A model generated the notes under the pieces. The model had not been told where the DNA came from and ran no database searches. It saw nothing but the letters and a program-made list of their open reading frames with translations. Positions 25,093 to 37,147 of a stretch of DNA of 64,000 bases are shown here, piece by piece. This DNA is from JACCYJ01 sp038198775 (GTDB lineage Bacteria; Actinomycetota; Actinomycetes; Propionibacteriales; Nocardioidaceae): contig JBBPZV010000005.1 of NCBI GenBank assembly GCA_038198775.1, forward strand, positions 1 through 64,000, written 5' to 3'. The translations under genes and the position numbers were made by a program. The stretch's first letter is position 1, and each line of letters starts with the position of its first letter.

Positions 25093-26343
25093 TCAGGGGT
25101 TGCCCAGGCGGCTTGCCACGACATCCCACACCGCATCCGCCAGCTGGTCCTTCGGCCCGCGCGGCACCACCGTTTCCGACCCGTCGGCACCGAGGATCAC
25201 CGCCTCGTTGTCGGGCCGGTCGAACCCCCTGCCCGCCGAGACGTCGTTGACTACGAGGTAGTCGCACCCCTTTCGGGCGAGCTTCGCCCTCCCGTGGTCG
25301 AGCACCGAGCCCGTGGCGTCACCGGTCTCGGCAGCGAACCCGACCACGACGGGGAACGCGCCCGACCGGTCGGCGACCAACTCGGCCAGGATGTCCGGGT
25401 TCGCCGTGAGCTCCAGCGAGGGCGGCGGACCACCTTCTCGCTTGATCTTCACCGGGCTAACCGACGCCGGTGCGAAGTCGGCGGGTGCAGCCGCCATCAC
25501 GACGGCTTCGACACTCGCCGCCGCCGCCAGCACCTGGGTACGCAACTGCTCGGTGGTCTCGACCCGGACCACGTCGGCTCCGGCGGGATGGGGCAGCGAG
25601 ACGTTGGCGGCCACCACCGTCACCAACGCCCCCCTGACCGTGGCGGCCCGGGCCAGCGCGAACCCCTGCCGGCCCGACGAGCGGTTGCCGAGAAAGCGCA
25701 CGGGGTCGAGGTACTCCCGGGTGCCACCTGTGCTGACGAGCACGCGTCGGCGCAACAGGTCGGGTTCTCCTCCGGCGCTGGCCCGCCAGCTGAACCGGCG
25801 CACCAGTTCGAAGATCTCCTCGGGCTCGGGCAGGCGACCGGGACCGGAGTCGTCCCCCGTGAGCCGGCCGGTGGCCGGCTCGACCACCAGTGCACCGCGG
25901 CTGCGCAGCACGTCCACGTTCGCCCGCGTCGCGGGATGCTCCCACATCTCGGTGTGCATGGCGGGAACGAACACCACCGGGCACCGGGCGGTCAGCAACG
26001 TGGTCGTGAGGAGGTCATCGGCTTGGCCAGTCGCCGCCTTGGCCAGCAGGTCCGCGGTCGCGGGGGCGACGACGACCAGCTCGGCCTGCCGTCCCAGACG
26101 GACGTGCGAGACAGTGCCGGCTCCGGCGAAGACGTCCGGTGTGGCGGGGGCGCCCGAAAGGGCCTCCCAGGTCGCAGCCCCCACGAAGCGCAGGGAGGCC
26201 TCGGTGGGGACGACCCGGACGTCGTGCCCGGACTCGGTGAGCAGCCGCAGCAACCCGCACACCTTGTACGCGGCGATGCCGGCCCCGACCCCGAGCACCA
26301 CCCGGGGACGGTGGTCGGGTGAGGCAGCGGGTCGTGCCGTCAC
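25093..26343 (-). CDS. coaBC: phosphopantothenoylcysteine decarboxylase / phosphopantothenate--cysteine ligase
   Basis: Bifunctional coenzyme A enzyme of 416 residues. The N-terminal flavoprotein CoaC domain (about 15-190) shows GVGAGIAAYKVCGLLRLL and the PAMHTEMW loop typical of actinobacteria. The C-terminal CoaB ligase domain has STGGTREYLDPVRFLGNRSSGRQG near 215-238, a dimerisation and nucleotide-binding signature. Start GTG at 26343 lies 4 bp after the rpoZ stop. The gmk-rpoZ-coaBC-metK-priA order is standard in actinobacteria. Confidence 0.96.
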   Translation of the reverse strand: MTARPAASPDHRPRVVLGVGAGIAAYKVCGLLRLLTESGHDVRVVPTEASLRFVGAATWEALSGAPATPDVFAGAGTVSHVRLGRQAELVVVAPATADLLAKAATGQADDLLTTTLLTARCPVVFVPAMHTEMWEHPATRANVDVLRSRGALVVEPATGRLTGDDSGPGRLPEPEEIFELVRRFSWRASAGGEPDLLRRRVLVSTGGTREYLDPVRFLGNRSSGRQGFALARAATVRGALVTVVAANVSLPHPAGADVVRVETTEQLRTQVLAAAASVEAVVMAAAPADFAPASVSPVKIKREGGPPPSLELTANPDILAELVADRSGAFPVVVGFAAETGDATGSVLDHGRAKLARKGCDYLVVNDVSAGRGFDRPDNEAVILGADGSETVVPRGPKDQLADAVWDVVASRLGNP

Positions 26344-26347
26344 CGGG

Positions 26348-26638
26348 TCAGGTGCCGTCGGTCTCCGCCACCGGCTCGGGCTCGGTGGGCTCGCACGTCA
26401 GCAGGTCCTTGTGGATCTCCCGCAACGCGATCGACAGCGGCTTCTCCTGGACATGGGTGTCCACCAAGGGCCCGACGTACTCCAGCAGCCCCTCACCGAG
26501 CCCGGAGTAGTAGGCGTTGATCTGACGCGCCCGCTTTGCGGCGTAGAGCACCAGCTGGTACTTCGAATCGGTCTTGGTCAGCAGGTCGTCGATCGGCGGG
26601 TTGGTGATGCCCTCGGCGACGGAGCCGGTTTCGGACAC
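26348..26638 (-). CDS. rpoZ: RNA polymerase omega subunit
   Basis: Small subunit that helps assemble RNA polymerase. The 96-residue protein shows NPPIDDLLTKTDSKYQLVLYAAKRARQIN, the omega core, and KPLSIALREI. GTG at 26638 is chosen because GAGG lies seven bases upstream; a TTG at 26644 is in frame but only one base from that site. The gmk stop is 9 bp upstream, so it is co-transcribed with mihF and gmk. Confidence 0.96.
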   Translation of the reverse strand: MSETGSVAEGITNPPIDDLLTKTDSKYQLVLYAAKRARQINAYYSGLGEGLLEYVGPLVDTHVQEKPLSIALREIHKDLLTCEPTEPEPVAETDGT

Positions 26639-26647
26639 GGGCAAGCC

Positions 26648-27262
26648 TCATTCACCTCGGTGGACAGGAAGATCCGGAACGGACCTGAGCAAGGATATCA
26701 ACTCCGCGCACGCCTGTCCCACGTCGCCGTTGACGATGGTGACGTCGAACTCCGACTCGGCGGCGAGCTCCTCCCGCGCGCTCTGCAGGCGCCGCGCCCG
26801 TTCCGCGGCGGTCTCGGTCCCCCGTACCTCCTGTCGCCGCACCAGCTCCTGCCACGACGGCGGGCGCAAGAAGACGAACAAGGCCCCCGGCATCGACGCC
26901 CGCATCTGACGGGCGCCCTGGAGGTCGATCTCGAGCAGCGCCGGCCGGCCGGCGGCCACCGCCTCCTCGACCGGCCGGCGCGGGGTGCCGTAGCGCGCGC
27001 TGCCGTGCACCACCGCCCACTCCAACAGGTCGCCGGCGGCGACCATCGCGTCGAACTCGGCCTCGCCGACGAAGCGGTAGTGCACGCCGTCGACCTCCCC
27101 CGGCCGCGGGGGACGCGTGGTCACCGACACCGAGATCCACACCTGCGGGTACCGGTCGCGTACGCAGGCAGCAATCGTGCCCTTGCCGACGGCGGTGGGG
27201 CCCGCCAGCACGACCAGCCGCGACGGGGCGGTCGCCGGGTCAGCCGCGGTCGGCGAATTCAC
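26648..27262 (-). CDS. gmk: guanylate kinase
   Basis: Phosphorylates GMP to GDP. The 204-residue protein has the P-loop GPTAVGKGT near 21-29, VSVTTRPPRPGEVDGVHYRFV for GMP binding, and LEIDLQGARQM. Start GTG at 27262 lies 23 nt inside the end of mihF, an unusually long overlap for this window; the next candidate start would remove part of the fold. It is the middle gene of mihF-gmk-rpoZ. Confidence 0.96.
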   Translation of the reverse strand: MNSPTAADPATAPSRLVVLAGPTAVGKGTIAACVRDRYPQVWISVSVTTRPPRPGEVDGVHYRFVGEAEFDAMVAAGDLLEWAVVHGSARYGTPRRPVEEAVAAGRPALLEIDLQGARQMRASMPGALFVFLRPPSWQELVRRQEVRGTETAAERARRLQSAREELAAESEFDVTIVNGDVGQACAELISLLRSVPDLPVHRGE

Positions 27263-27560
27263 GCTCGAGCGCAGCCACCTGCTTCACGCCGAGACCACGC
27301 ACCCGGCGGGTCTCCGCGATTCCGATCCGGTCCATCAGCTGCCGGGCCCGGACCCGGCCGAGACCCGGCATCGCCTGAAGCAGGTCCAGCACCTTCATCT
27401 TGGCGATCACCTCGTTGCGGTGGCCCTCGTCCAGCACCTCAGCCAGCGATCCGCCGGAGTGCTTGAGCCGGTTCTTGACCTCCGCCCGCTCGCGCCGCGC
27501 CGCCGCCGCCTTATCCAACGCCGCCTGTCGCTGCTCGGGGGTCAGGGGAGGAAGGGCCAC
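27240..27560 (-). CDS. mihF: actinobacterial integration host factor
   Basis: Nucleoid-associated DNA-binding protein of the mIHF/sIHF type, 106 residues. It has a long N-terminal helix (QRQAALDKAAAARRERAEVKNRLKHSG) and a helix-two-turn-helix module with LLQAMPGLGRVRARQLMDRIGI. This family is specific to actinobacteria and unrelated to enterobacterial IHF. GTG at 27560 has GAGG eight bases upstream. A promoter candidate is at 27619-27648. It precedes gmk in the usual order. Confidence 0.96.
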   Translation of the reverse strand: MALPPLTPEQRQAALDKAAAARRERAEVKNRLKHSGGSLAEVLDEGHRNEVIAKMKVLDLLQAMPGLGRVRARQLMDRIGIAETRRVRGLGVKQVAALEREFADRG

Positions 27561-27618
27561 GGGGTCACCTCGAGGGTCGCTGCGCGGAAAGGGTGCGGCG
27601 TCTTGGGCACCCGGTGCG

Positions 27619-27648
27619 AACCTAGCGACGATCGTGTCCGCCCGGCAA
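27619..27648 (-). promoter_or_regulatory. mihF promoter
   Basis: On the minus strand TTGCCG (27643-27648) and TAGGTT (27619-27624) are 18 bp apart and precede mihF by about 59 bp. The -10 overlaps the TAG that ends the possible gene remnant at 27622-27741. Confidence 0.45.
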
Positions 27649-27741
27649 CGTGCCCGCTCCGATCGGCGAGGAGCAGTTGTCCTTCGCGTCCTGCTGGGTG
27701 TTCGGCAACGCGCTGGTGGAGGCGGACAGGTCGATGGTCAC
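27622..27741 (-). pseudogene. possible remnant of a secreted-protein C-terminus
   Basis: Directly after pyrF a 39-codon frame reads TIDLSASTSALPNTQQDAKDN and then a Cys/Ser/Gly-rich tail. Its first 27 codons all end in G or C, as real genes here do, which is unlikely for spacer DNA. The Ser/Thr-rich strand-like pattern resembles the end of a secreted beta-sandwich protein, but no family was identified. It may be a decayed gene whose 5' part was lost, or chance. Confidence 0.3.
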
Positions 27742-27749
27742 GCTCGCAG

Positions 27750-28574
27750 TCAGCGCAACGCGGCCAGGTCGTCGCGGGTCCGCTCGACGACTGCTCGCAG
27801 CGCCGGCACCCCTGGCCCAGCCGTGAGGACCCGGCGCGAGGTCGCGGGGAGGACGTGGGACAGCACGGCACCGAACACCCGACGCAAGTCGGCGACGCCG
27901 CCGCCCTGGGCGCCGAAACCCGGCGCCAGCAGCGGGCCGTTGATCTCCAGACCGTCGGGGGCGGAGCTCAACGTGGCACCCACGACCGCGCCGAAGGAGC
28001 CCAGCGGCACCGCGCCCGCGTTCTGCGCCGCCAGCGCCGCGAGCACCGCCGAGGCGACCGTCACCCCGTCGCGAGCGGCGAGCTGGATCTGCTCACCCTC
28101 CGGGTTCGACGTCCTCGCGAGCACGAAAACACCACGGCCGTACGTACGTGCCCGGTCCAGGAACGGCCTCAGCGAGCCGACGCCGAGGAAGGGGCTCACC
28201 GTGACCGCGTCCACCGCCAGGGGGGACACGGGGTCCAGGTAGGCGTCCGCGTACGCCGCGGCGGTCGAGCCGATGTCCCCGCGCTTGACGTCCAGCAGCA
28301 CCAGCGCGCCGGCCTGGCCGGCCGCGGTGACCACCCGCTCGAGGACGGCGATCCCGGCGGCGCCGTGGCGCTCGAAGAACGCCGACTGCGGCTTCAGCAC
28401 GGCCACCGTGTCGCCGACCGCCGAGACCACGGTCATCGCCAGTCGCTCCACGCCGCCCGCGTCGTCGGGGAGCCCCCACTGGCGCAGCAGCCACGGGTGC
28501 GGGTCGATGCCCACGCACAGCGGGCCGCGGTTGCCCATGGCCTGGTGCAACCGCTGCCCGAACGACGCGGTCAC
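27750..28574 (-). CDS. pyrF: orotidine 5'-phosphate decarboxylase
   Basis: Final step of UMP synthesis. The 274-residue protein is of the longer type-2 OMP decarboxylase group, with LCVGIDPHPWLL near the start, KPQSAFFERHG, and the catalytic LLDVKRGDIGSTAAAYADAYL block (Asp-Lys-x-x-Asp). GTG at 28574 overlaps the pyrD stop as GTGA. It is the last gene of the pyrimidine operon. Confidence 0.96.
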   Translation of the reverse strand: MTASFGQRLHQAMGNRGPLCVGIDPHPWLLRQWGLPDDAGGVERLAMTVVSAVGDTVAVLKPQSAFFERHGAAGIAVLERVVTAAGQAGALVLLDVKRGDIGSTAAAYADAYLDPVSPLAVDAVTVSPFLGVGSLRPFLDRARTYGRGVFVLARTSNPEGEQIQLAARDGVTVASAVLAALAAQNAGAVPLGSFGAVVGATLSSAPDGLEINGPLLAPGFGAQGGGVADLRRVFGAVLSHVLPATSRRVLTAGPGVPALRAVVERTRDDLAALR

Positions 28575-29566
28575 GTCACCCGGAGCGGGTCGAGGTCGTG
28601 AGCGGCGCTCGCCTGCGCCGCCGGGGTGTGAGCCAGCCCGACGACCTGGGCCGGTGAGGTGAACCCCCGGGTGGCGAGCTCGGACCGGAGCTCGGTGATG
28701 ACACGGACCGGGGCTGACGGGTCGGAGAAGATCACCGTCCCCACCTGGACCGCGCTGGCCCCCGCGAGCAGGAACTCCAGCGCGTCGGCGCCGGTGCGGA
28801 CGCCGCCGATCCCCAAGATCGGCACCTCCGGCATCGCCTGGTGCACCTGCCAGACGCACCGCAGTGCGACCGGCCGGATCGCGGGGCCGGACAGACCACC
28901 GGTGACCCCTCCCAGGACCGGTCGCAGCGTGAGCGGGTCCATCGCGATCCCGAGCAGGGTGTTGATCATTGCCAAGCCGCTCGCGCCGGCATCCATCACG
29001 GCCTCCGCCACCGTGACCAGGTCGGTGACGTCGGGTGAGAGCTTGGCGAAGACGGGGATGTCGCGGGGGACGTCACGGCGCACCACCGCAAGCACCTTGG
29101 CGGCCTGGTAGGGGTCGCACGCGAAGACCAGACCACGGTTGTTCACGTTGGGGCAGGAGATGTTCACCTCGACCGCCACCACGCCCGGGCTGTGCCCCAC
29201 CCGCCGGGCCAGCTCGGCGTACTCGCCAAGGGCCGACCCGGCGATGGACACGATCGGGCGGGCTCCGCTGCTCACCAGCCAGGGCAGGTCGGTGGCGAGG
29301 AAGGCGTCGATCCCGGGGCCCTGAAGTCCGATCGAGTTCAGCATCCCCGACGGTGTCTCGGCCATCCGAGGTGTGGGACGCCCCGCGCGTGGGTCGACCA
29401 TGATCGACTTGGTGACGACCGCCCCGAGGTCGGCGACGTCGAAGAACGCCTGCAGCTCACGTCCGGCCGCGGCGCACCCGGACGCCACCATCACCGGGTT
29501 GGGGAGCCGTCGTCCCGCCACCTCGACCTGCAGGTCTACCGCGTCCGGATCGACGCTGACGCTCAC
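28571..29566 (-). CDS. pyrD: dihydroorotate dehydrogenase, class 1B catalytic subunit
   Basis: Oxidises dihydroorotate to orotate. The 331-residue FMN protein contains NISCPNVNNRG with the active-site Cys that marks class 1 enzymes, and the C-terminal GIGGVRTGADALEFLLAGASAVQVGT phosphate/FMN site. The adjacent pyrK marks it as the NAD-linked 1B type (PyrDB). GTG at 29566 overlaps the pyrK stop as GTGA; a GTG four codons further upstream is possible but lacks this arrangement. Confidence 0.96.
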   Translation of the reverse strand: MSVSVDPDAVDLQVEVAGRRLPNPVMVASGCAAAGRELQAFFDVADLGAVVTKSIMVDPRAGRPTPRMAETPSGMLNSIGLQGPGIDAFLATDLPWLVSSGARPIVSIAGSALGEYAELARRVGHSPGVVAVEVNISCPNVNNRGLVFACDPYQAAKVLAVVRRDVPRDIPVFAKLSPDVTDLVTVAEAVMDAGASGLAMINTLLGIAMDPLTLRPVLGGVTGGLSGPAIRPVALRCVWQVHQAMPEVPILGIGGVRTGADALEFLLAGASAVQVGTVIFSDPSAPVRVITELRSELATRGFTSPAQVVGLAHTPAAQASAAHDLDPLRVT

Positions 29567-30446
29567 GGGCCGCCCCACCGCGGTGCCCCAAGTGCGTCAG
29601 CCGGAACCGAACCGAGCGCCGACCAGCGCACCCTGTCGCCACGAAAGACCGGTCCCTCCACGCAGGAACGAACCATGCGGGTACGACCGTCCTCGCCGAC
29701 TACGGGAAGCACGCAGGTCATGCACACGCCGATCCCGCAGGCCATTGCCTCCTCGACCGCGCACTGGCTCCAAGCGCCGGCTGACTCCGCGATCTCGGCC
29801 ACCGCAGCCAACATGCCCATCGGGCCACAGGCGTAGACGACGCCCGCTCCGGTGCCGGTGACGAGCTCGGGAAGCACGTCGGTGACCCTCCCCCGGGTCC
29901 CGACCGAGCCATCCTCGGTGGTGACCAGCACCGAGCCCGCCGAGCGCTTGGCCTCCCTGGTGCCGAAGAGCCGTTGCTCGCAGCCGGCTCCGAGGACGAT
30001 GTGCACACCGCAACCGCGCTCGCGCAGTCGCTCGGCGAGCGAGAACAGCGGGGCGCTGCCGTACCCGCCGCCGACAAGGACGCATGGCACCGGTTCCTTG
30101 GGCAGGGCGAACGGGCGGCCGAGAGGCGCCACGACGTCCACGCGCTCGTGCGGAGCTCGTGCGGCCAACCAGGCGGTGCCGGGGCCGGTGACGGCGAAGA
30201 CGACCTCGACGGTGCCGCCGTAGACGCCGCTGCTCTTGACCCGATAGATCGAGAACGCGCGCCGCAGCAGCAGTGCGGTGTCCGGGCCGCCCACCGCCAG
30301 GGCGGCGAAGTGACCCGGACGGAACCGTTCCGCGACGCCCGGAGCCACCAGCGTCAGGTGGTGGTAGGCGCCGATGCGCTTCACCGTAAGCACCTCGGCG
30401 CGCTGCTGCAGCGGGGCGGCGCTCAGGACCAGTGGCCCGGAGCCGG

Positions 30447-30450
<4 letters not shown>
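29563..30450 (-). CDS. pyrK: dihydroorotate dehydrogenase electron-transfer subunit
   Basis: FAD and [2Fe-2S] subunit passing electrons from PyrD to NAD. The 295-residue protein has the flavin motif RRAFSIYR, the NAD-binding VLVGGGYGSAPLFSLAERL, and a C-terminal iron-sulfur cluster site with Cys spaced as CGIGVCMTC plus a later SCVEGPVF. GTG at 30450 overlaps the carB stop (GTGA). It pairs with the downstream pyrD. Confidence 0.95.
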
Positions 30451-33755
<3,305 letters not shown>

Positions 33756-33756
33756 C

Positions 33757-34893
33757 TCAGCGCCCCCCATCCGCTGCCGCGGCCTGGACCACCATCGACG
33801 CGAAGCGGTCGAAGAGGTGCTCGGAGTCGTGGGGCCCGGCGGCTGCCTCGGGGTGGTACTGCACCCCGAACGCCAAGACCTCGCCGCCCTCGTTCCGCAG
33901 GGCGATTCCCTCCACGACGCCGTCGTTGAGGCAGACGTGGGTGACCTCGGCGCGGCCGTACGCGGTGCTCACCGCTCGCCCGACCGGCGCGTCGAGCGCG
34001 AACCCGTGGTTGTGGGCGCTCACCTCCACCGCACCGCTGGCGAGGTCCTGGACCGGGCAGTTCAGCCCGCGGTGGCCGAAGGGGAGCTTGTACGTGGCGA
34101 ACCCCAGGGCGCGGCCGAGCACCTGGTGCCCGAAGCAGATGCCGAGACACGGCCAGCGCCGCTCCAAGATCTGGCGTACCAGCGCCACCGCCGCGGACGC
34201 GGCGGCCGGGTCGCCTGGCCCGTTGGAGCACACGACGCCGTCCACACCGCGTGCGGCGATCTCGTCCACCCCGGTCCAGGCCGGCAGGACGTGGACCTCG
34301 ATGCCGCGCCGGGCCAGCAGCGCCGGGGTGCTCGCCTTGAGCCCGAAGTCGATGGCCGCCACGCTGGCTAGCCGCCGCCCGATGGCCGGCACGACGTAGC
34401 ACCGGGTGGTCGTGACCTCGGCGCTGAGATCGGCCCCGGCCATCGGCGGCGCCGACCGGACCACCGCCAACAAGGTGTCGACATCGGCTCCACCAGAGCT
34501 GATCCCGGCCCGCATCACGCCGCGCTGGCGCAGGTGACGGGTGACCGCCCGGGTGTCGACGCCGGCGATCCCGACCACACCCTCTCGAGCCAGCGCCGCG
34601 TCCAGGCTGCCGCGGCTGCGCCAGCTGCTCGGCCGGCGGGCCGGGTCCCGGACGACCAGGCCGGCCGGCCACATCCGGGTCGACTCGCAGTCCTCGTCGT
34701 TGATCCCGGTGTTGCCGATGTGCGGAGCGGTCATCACCAGCACCTGAGCGCGGTACGAGGGGTCGGTGAGCGTCTCCTGGTAGCCGGTCATCCCGGTCGC
34801 GAACACCGCCTCGCCCACCGCCTGGCCGGTGGCGCCGTACGCCTCGCCGGGGAACACCCGGCCGTCCTCGAGAGCCAGCAGCGCCGTTCTCAC
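33757..34893 (-). CDS. carA: carbamoyl-phosphate synthase small subunit
   Basis: Glutamine amidotransferase subunit that supplies ammonia to CarB; 378 residues. The N-terminal domain contains GMTGYQETLTDPSYRAQ, and the class I amidotransferase domain has PCLGICFGHQVLG, whose Cys is the nucleophile, and a later VQYHPEA with the catalytic His-x-Glu. GTG at 34893 overlaps the pyrC stop as GTGA. Confidence 0.98.
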   Translation of the reverse strand: MRTALLALEDGRVFPGEAYGATGQAVGEAVFATGMTGYQETLTDPSYRAQVLVMTAPHIGNTGINDEDCESTRMWPAGLVVRDPARRPSSWRSRGSLDAALAREGVVGIAGVDTRAVTRHLRQRGVMRAGISSGGADVDTLLAVVRSAPPMAGADLSAEVTTTRCYVVPAIGRRLASVAAIDFGLKASTPALLARRGIEVHVLPAWTGVDEIAARGVDGVVCSNGPGDPAAASAAVALVRQILERRWPCLGICFGHQVLGRALGFATYKLPFGHRGLNCPVQDLASGAVEVSAHNHGFALDAPVGRAVSTAYGRAEVTHVCLNDGVVEGIALRNEGGEVLAFGVQYHPEAAAGPHDSEHLFDRFASMVVQAAAADGGR

Positions 34894-36188
34894 GCGTACG
34901 CCTCGGCGGTGCAGGTGGCAGCGCCACGCAGGTACGTCGCGACGACCCGCCCGGGCAGCGTCCGCCCGGCGTAGGGGTTGTTGCGCGAGAGCGAGACGCT
35001 GTCGGCGGCCCGCACGACGAAGCTCTCGGCCGCGTCGTACAGCACCAGGTTGGCGGGCTCACCGACCGCCAGGGGCCGCCCTTGCCCGTGCAGCCGCCCG
35101 ATTCGCGCCGGCCGCACCGACATCCGGTCCGCGACCCCGGCCCAGTCCAGCCGGCCGCTGTCGACCATCGCCTCGTGCACCACCGGCAGCGCGGTCTCCA
35201 GCCCGAGCATGCCGAAGGCGGCCGCCGCCCACTCGCACTCCTTGTCCTCAACCGAGTGGGGGGCGTGGTCGGTGGCCACGGCGTCGATGGTGCCGTCGGC
35301 GAGCCCGTCGCGCAGCGCCTCGACGTCCGCGGCGGTCCGCAGCGGCGGGTTCACCTTGTAGACCGGGTCGTACGTCGCGGCCAGGTCGTCGGTCAGCAGC
35401 AGGTGGTGGGGGGTGACCTCGGCGGTGATCGCCCACCCCTTCGACTTCGCCCAGCGCAGGATCTCGACCGACCCGGCTGTCGAGACATGGCAGACGTGCA
35501 GCCGGGACCCGACGTGTGCCGCGAGCAGCGCGTCCCGGGCGATGATCGCCTCCTCCGCAGCCGCTGGCCACCCCGCCAGGCCGAGCACTCCGGACAGCTC
35601 CCCCTCGTTCATCTGCGCGCCCTCGGTCAGCCGGGGCTCCTGCGCATGCTGCGCGACGACCCCGTCGAACGCCTTGACGTACTCCAGCGCCCGCCTCATG
35701 AGCACCGCGTCGTCGACACACCTGCCGTCGTCGGAGAAGACCCGCACGCGGGCGGCGGAGTCGGCCATGGCGCCGAGCTCGGCCAGCCGACGGCCCTCCA
35801 GGCCCACGGTGACCGCTCCCACCGGGTGGACATCGCAGTGCGCCGCCTCGCAGCCGAGCCGCCAGACCTGTTCCACGACGCCGGCGGTGTCGGCGACCGG
35901 GTCGGTGTTGGCCATCGCGTGCACCGCGGTGAAGCCCCCCCTGGCGGCGGCAAGGGTGCCACTGTCCACGGTCTCGGCGTCCTCCCGGCCCGGTTCGCGC
36001 AGGTGGGTGTGGAGGTCCACCAGCCCCGGCAGCGCGAACAGGCCGTCGGCGTCGAAGACCTCGGCGTCGGTGGTGGCGGCCTCGCGTCCCACCGCTGCCA
36101 CCACCCCGCCCCGCAGCAGCAGGTCGGTGGCTCCCCCCCCCAGCGGCCGGCACCCGCGGATCAGCACGTCCCGGCCGGTGCCGCTCAC
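34890..36188 (-). CDS. pyrC: dihydroorotase
   Basis: Zinc amidohydrolase closing carbamoyl aspartate to dihydroorotate; 432 residues, type I (multifunctional-like). Metal-binding DLHTHLREPG near 59-68, HVCHVSTAGS and AVATDHAPHS are clear. GTG at 36188 overlaps the pyrB stop (GTGA). The same frame stays open far upstream over pyrB and pyrR, but that part is not coding for this protein. Confidence 0.97.
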   Translation of the reverse strand: MSGTGRDVLIRGCRPLGGGATDLLLRGGVVAAVGREAATTDAEVFDADGLFALPGLVDLHTHLREPGREDAETVDSGTLAAARGGFTAVHAMANTDPVADTAGVVEQVWRLGCEAAHCDVHPVGAVTVGLEGRRLAELGAMADSAARVRVFSDDGRCVDDAVLMRRALEYVKAFDGVVAQHAQEPRLTEGAQMNEGELSGVLGLAGWPAAAEEAIIARDALLAAHVGSRLHVCHVSTAGSVEILRWAKSKGWAITAEVTPHHLLLTDDLAATYDPVYKVNPPLRTAADVEALRDGLADGTIDAVATDHAPHSVEDKECEWAAAAFGMLGLETALPVVHEAMVDSGRLDWAGVADRMSVRPARIGRLHGQGRPLAVGEPANLVLYDAAESFVVRAADSVSLSRNNPYAGRTLPGRVVATYLRGAATCTAEAYA

Positions 36189-37147
36189 GGTCGTCGCCCC
36201 GGGTCGTCCGGTGCTGGCAGCGGCGCAGAGACGGCGCCGCTGAGCAGCAGGTACAGCACTGCCATGCGTACCGCCACGCCGTTGCTGACCTGCTCGACGA
36301 TCACCGATCGGGTGGAGTCGGCGACGTCGGCGGAGATCTCCATGCCGCGGTTCATCGGACCCGGGGCCAGCACCAGCGCATGCTCTGGAAGCAGCGCCAT
36401 CCGCCGTACGTCGAGCCCGTAGCGGCGGCTGTACTCCCGGGCGCTGGGAAAGAACGCGGCACCCATGCGCTCGCGCTGGACCCGCAGCATCATCACCGCG
36501 TCGCTCTTGACGATCGTCGCGTCGAGGTCGTACGAGGTCTGCACCGGCCACGACTCGACGCCGACCGGCAACAGCGTGGGCGGCGCGACCAGGGTCACCT
36601 CGGCGCCCAGGGTGCTCAGCAGCAGCGCGTTCGATCGAGCCACCCTGCTGTGCAGGACGTCCCCGACGATCGTCACCCGGCGGCCGGCGAGGTCGCCCAG
36701 GTGCCGCCGCATGGTGAACGCGTCGAGCAGGGCCTGGGTGGGGTGCTCGTGGGTGCCGTCGCCGGCGTTGACCACGCTGCAGTGGGTCCACCCGGCTGAC
36801 GCCAGCAGGTGCGGCGCCCCGGAGGCGTGGTGCCGCACGACGATGGCGTCGGCGCCCATGGCCTGCAGGGTCAGCGCGGTGTCCTTGAGGCTCTCCCCCT
36901 TGGACACGCTGGAACCCTTCGCGGCGAAGTTGATCACGTCGGCCGACAACCGCTTGGCGGCGGCCTCGAAGGAGATGCGGGTGCGGGTCGAGTCCTCGAA
37001 GAACAGGTTGACGACGGTCCGACCGCGCAGCGCCGGCAGCTTCTTGATCGGACGCTGGGCGAGGGCACGCATCTCGCCGGCCGTGTCGAGCACGAGGGAG
37101 GCGTCCTCGACGGTGAGGTCGGCGGCGCTGAGCAGGTGCCGTTTCAT
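36185..37147 (-). CDS. pyrB: aspartate carbamoyltransferase catalytic subunit
   Basis: Committed step of pyrimidine synthesis. The 320-residue protein has FFEDSTRTRISFE near 49-61 binding carbamoyl phosphate, HEHPTQALLDAFT near 137, and the aspartate-binding PGPMNRGMEI toward the C-terminus. ATG at 37147 overlaps the pyrR stop (ATGA). No pyrI regulatory subunit is present, as expected for actinobacteria. Confidence 0.97.
   Translation of the reverse strand: MKRHLLSAADLTVEDASLVLDTAGEMRALAQRPIKKLPALRGRTVVNLFFEDSTRTRISFEAAAKRLSADVINFAAKGSSVSKGESLKDTALTLQAMGADAIVVRHHASGAPHLLASAGWTHCSVVNAGDGTHEHPTQALLDAFTMRRHLGDLAGRRVTIVGDVLHSRVARSNALLLSTLGAEVTLVAPPTLLPVGVESWPVQTSYDLDATIVKSDAVMMLRVQRERMGAAFFPSAREYSRRYGLDVRRMALLPEHALVLAPGPMNRGMEISADVADSTRSVIVEQVSNGVAVRMAVLYLLLSGAVSAPLPAPDDPGRRP

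Noticed and set aside
25313..27466. A 717-codon plus-strand open frame opposite coaBC, rpoZ and gmk
   Set aside because: It is the complement of three certain genes and has no recognisable domain.
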